Source: Accumulibacter sp. (GTDB taxonomy: Bacteria > Pseudomonadota > Gammaproteobacteria > Burkholderiales > Rhodocyclaceae). From it: DNA of 14,523 bases. Positions 12,722 to 14,523 of the stretch are shown here, in pieces. Position numbers and translations under genes: made by a program. The stretch lies in assembly GCA_031274075.1 (NCBI GenBank), contig JAISQQ010000177.1, forward strand, positions 1 through 14,523. The letters run 5' to 3'. The first letter of the stretch is position 1; the number at the start of each line of letters is the position of its first letter. The notes under the pieces were generated by a model. That model made no database searches. It saw nothing but the letters and a program-made list of their open reading frames with translations, and was not told where the DNA came from.

Positions 12722-14056
12722 ATGATCCTGGTAAGCCTGTTTATGGTGTATCTGTGCGGCTCCATGATGCTCGGGCTGCCGATTGCCTTCGCCCTGCTTT
12801 TCGGCTCCGTGGCCACCGCGCTGCACATGGGCGGAAGCGCCACCAATCCGCAGATCACGGCGGCCCAGTTGATGCGCGGCGTCGACAGCGTGACCATGAT
12901 GGCGCTGCCTTTCTTCATCATTGCCGGAGAACTGATGAATCGCGGCGGGCTGACCCGGCGCATCATCGACTTCTGCAACATCTTCGTCGGCGGCGTCCGC
13001 GGCGGGCTGGGCTACGTCACCATCCTCGCCTGCCTGCTGTTCGCCAGCCTGGTCGGCTCGGCGGTGGCCAGCACCGCCGCCCTGGGCGCGATCCTCATTC
13101 CCATGATGGCCGATTCCGGCTACAGCCGCCCCAAGGCCGCCGGACTCGTCGCCGCCGGCAACATGGTGGCGCCGATCATGCCGCCCTCCGTGCCGATGAT
13201 CGTGTACGGCGTCGCCGCCGGCGTTTCGATCAAGTCCCTGTTCCTGGGCGGCATCGCGCCGGCGATCTACCTGACCATCGTCATGGGCCTGACTTGGTTT
13301 TTCGTCTCCCGCAAGGACGCGGTCCAGCCCAACGCGCAAAAACCCACGTTGAAGGAAAAACTGCTGATCTTCATGAACGGCCTGTGGGCGCTGCTCATGC
13401 CGGTGATCATCATCGCCGGCCTGCGCGGTGGCGTTTTCACGGCCACCGAGGCGGGCGTCGTCGCGGTGGTATACGCCCTCCTCGTCGGCGTCTTCGTGTA
13501 CCGCGAGCTGAAGCCCAGGGATATGTTCAAGGCGCTCGTCAGCGCGGCAAAAACCTCCGCCGTGGTCATGTTTCTCGCCGCCGCCGCGCAGGTCGCCGGA
13601 TACATCATGACCATCGCCCGCATGCCCCAGCTCATTACCGCCGCGATGAGCGGACTGGTCGACCGGCCGCTGCTGCTCAACGCCATGCTGATGGTAGTGG
13701 TGCTCCTGGTGGGCACGGCCATGGACGTCGTGCCGACGATCCTCATCCTGACGCCCATCTTCCTTCCCCTGCTCAAGGCCTCGGGAATCGACCCGGTCTA
13801 TTTCGGCATCCTGTTTACCCTGGTCAACGTGCTCGGCCTGCTGACGCCGCCGGTCGGACCGGTGCTCAACGTCGCCTGCGCCGCGGGCAAGGTCAAGATG
13901 GAGGAAATCCTGATGCCCACGATGCCCTACTTCATCGCCCAGTGCGTCCTCCTGTTCGTGATGACCCTGATCCCCGAAACGATCCTGACGCCGCTCAAGT
14001 GGCTCGCCGGCTACGTGCCGCGGGTTCCCGTGCCGTCGCTGCTGAATTATTTTTAG
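12722..14056 (+). CDS. dctM: TRAP transporter large permease subunit, DctM family
   Basis: This is the translocating subunit of the TRAP system (ion-transporter superfamily), acting in the inner membrane. The 444 residues agree with the family's usual 425-450. It is hydrophobic throughout, with family blocks LPFFIIAGELMNRGG (60-74), LVGSAVASTAALGAILIPMM, AAGNMVAPIMPPSVPMIVYG, a central loop after FFVSRKDAVQP, PVIIIAGLRGGVFTATEAGV, and the C-terminal half with MDVVPTILILTPIFLPL and LTPPVGPVLNV. AGGAG overlapping the dctQ stop is a good ribosome-binding site. It resembles YiaN of E. coli in the blocks I can recall. It is the last gene of the operon; its stop codon coincides with a motif also found after frr. 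Confidence 0.94.
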   Translation: MILVSLFMVYLCGSMMLGLPIAFALLFGSVATALHMGGSATNPQITAAQLMRGVDSVTMMALPFFIIAGELMNRGGLTRRIIDFCNIFVGGVRGGLGYVTILACLLFASLVGSAVASTAALGAILIPMMADSGYSRPKAAGLVAAGNMVAPIMPPSVPMIVYGVAAGVSIKSLFLGGIAPAIYLTIVMGLTWFFVSRKDAVQPNAQKPTLKEKLLIFMNGLWALLMPVIIIAGLRGGVFTATEAGVVAVVYALLVGVFVYRELKPRDMFKALVSAAKTSAVVMFLAAAAQVAGYIMTIARMPQLITAAMSGLVDRPLLLNAMLMVVVLLVGTAMDVVPTILILTPIFLPLLKASGIDPVYFGILFTLVNVLGLLTPPVGPVLNVACAAGKVKMEEILMPTMPYFIAQCVLLFVMTLIPETILTPLKWLAGYVPRVPVPSLLNYF

Positions 14057-14081
14057 AAGCTGTTCGATCTTCTCCGGGAGC
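14054..14081 (+). repeat. Post-stop motif after dctM, shared with frr
   Basis: It reads TAGAAGCTG, TT, CGATCTTCT, CCGGGAGC from the dctM stop codon onward and matches the minus-strand sequence after frr (3724-3755) except for two short insertions. It runs into the right direct repeat at 14086. Confidence 0.6.
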
Positions 14082-14085
14082 GCGG

Positions 14086-14187
14086 CAGGGCCATCGCACT
14101 AGGTGGCGTCGTTGGCATCGTGGTGATTTTCCTGGGGCGCGGGTTTCCGGCCCGCCGAGGCGTTGGCGCGAAACCGTTGGCGCACCC
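14086..14187 (+). repeat. Right copy of ~100-bp direct repeat bounding the catabolic cluster
   Basis: It is in the same orientation as 7064-7167, about 84% identical by hand count, with the last 26 bp identical. Unlike the left copy it is not followed by the MITE-like element. It starts 29 bp after the dctM stop. Confidence 0.8.
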
Positions 14188-14393
14188 CTACCGAACCATC
14201 GTTGTTTTCACGCACACAGGTCGACTTTACGTTCAAGAGAAGATCATGAACAGGTTCTTACACACAAAATTTTGGATAGGCTCGTACGCAGCCCGCATAG
14301 CTTGAGGCGAGCGCAGCGAACCCTAACGCAAAGCCAATGGACCATTCGATGCCGGGGTTCGCAAGCTCACCCCGGCCCATGCTTGCCGAACTG
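14188..14393. other. Noncoding stretch with repeat-like fragments
   Basis: I see no supported gene here. The stretch contains a possible IS terminus (14258-14283), a piece of GC-rich repeat-type sequence around GGCGAGCGCAGCGAACCC (about 14306-14323), and a perfect 8-bp stem GCCGGGGT/ACCCCGGC (14351-14358 and 14369-14376). That stem lies 18 bp downstream of the minus-strand stop at 14394 and could end transcription of that partial gene, although no U-run follows it. Confidence 0.5.
14258..14283. mobile_element. Possible IS256-type terminal inverted repeat remnant
   Basis: TTACACACAAAATTTTGG followed by ATAGGCTC resembles, from memory, the right ends of IS256/mutator-family elements (reverse complement starting GAGCCTATCC, then AAAATTTTGTGT). 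No transposase gene and no matching left end are in the window, so this is at most a relic. Confidence 0.3.
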
Positions 14394-14522
14394 TCAGGCC
14401 GCGGATCGCCAGCAGAGGAACTTTGCATCGCTGGTAGAGCCCATGGCGGAAATAAAGGCTGTGTTGTCAAAGCCTGGCAACTGCTGTGCGAAATTCAGGA
14501 CATCCTGCTCGCCGGTGGCGCC
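14394..14522 (-). CDS. Unidentified protein, C-terminal 42 residues (cut by window edge)
   Basis: The minus strand is open from the window edge to TGA at 14394. It encodes 42 residues beginning GATGEQDVLNFAQQLPGF and ending FLCWRSAA, with no start codon in the window. Composition is balanced and protein-like, with GC-biased third positions in its first half. An 8-bp hairpin follows the stop. A competing minus-strand frame from 14470 to 14258 starts with ATG but runs through the hairpin and repeat-like sequence and looks less likely. I do not recognise the family. Confidence 0.3.
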   Translation of the reverse strand, partial: GATGEQDVLNFAQQLPGFDNTAFISAMGSTSDAKFLCWRSAA

Positions 14523-14523
14523 G

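Noticed and set aside
12167..13339. A long minus-strand open frame opposite dctQ and dctM
   Set aside because: Its translation is rich in His, Asp, Gln and Gly, typical of the antisense of membrane-protein genes, and has no recognisable domain.

Overview
The window looks like betaproteobacterial chromosome: GC-rich, with the core gene order rpsB-tsf-pyrH-frr-uppS-cdsA-dxr-rseP. The many hairpin-type intergenic repeats suggest a Rhodocyclales/Burkholderiales-like genome. This placement is inferred from gene order and protein motifs; there is no rRNA in the window to confirm it.

Positions 1-6839, all on the minus strand, hold that core block. It covers translation (ribosomal protein S2, EF-Ts, ribosome recycling factor), UMP kinase, and envelope lipid/isoprenoid synthesis (undecaprenyl diphosphate synthase, CDP-diglyceride synthase, DXP reductoisomerase). 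It ends in the N-terminal third of the RseP site-2 protease, cut by the window edge. Most junctions are tight: uppS/cdsA overlap by 8 bp, dxr/rseP are 2 bp apart, tsf/pyrH 10 bp and pyrH/frr 11 bp. Two junctions are opened to about 250-290 bp by repeat mosaics (frr/uppS and cdsA/dxr). rpsB has a structured leader that may be an S2-binding autoregulatory element.

Positions 7064-14187 hold an accessory acid-sugar uptake and catabolism cluster, bounded by two imperfect direct repeats of about 100 bp. It contains a GntR/FCD regulator (+), a YiaK-like 2,3-diketo-L-gulonate-reductase-family dehydrogenase (-), an RspA/ManD-subgroup acid-sugar dehydratase (-) and, divergently, a complete TRAP transporter dctP-dctQ-dctM (+). 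An intrinsic terminator-like hairpin lies between dctP and dctQ. The likely scheme is: the TRAP system imports a sugar acid, the dehydrogenase and dehydratase process it, and the FCD regulator senses an acid ligand. Kinase and aldolase steps are not in the window. The dehydratase has Pro where efficient D-mannonate dehydratases have Ala, so its substrate is open.

The noncoding DNA is unusually rich in structure: three copies of an element made of CAGRRGA-type heptads around a GGGCGC palindrome, tandem TCAGGNN heptads, paired REP-like hairpins with compensatory changes, a perfect 28-bp inverted repeat, a MITE-like inverted repeat, and a motif shared directly after the stop codons of frr and dctM. 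Positions 14188-14523 hold a possible IS256-type end, a hairpin, and the C-terminal 42 codons of an unidentified minus-strand gene.
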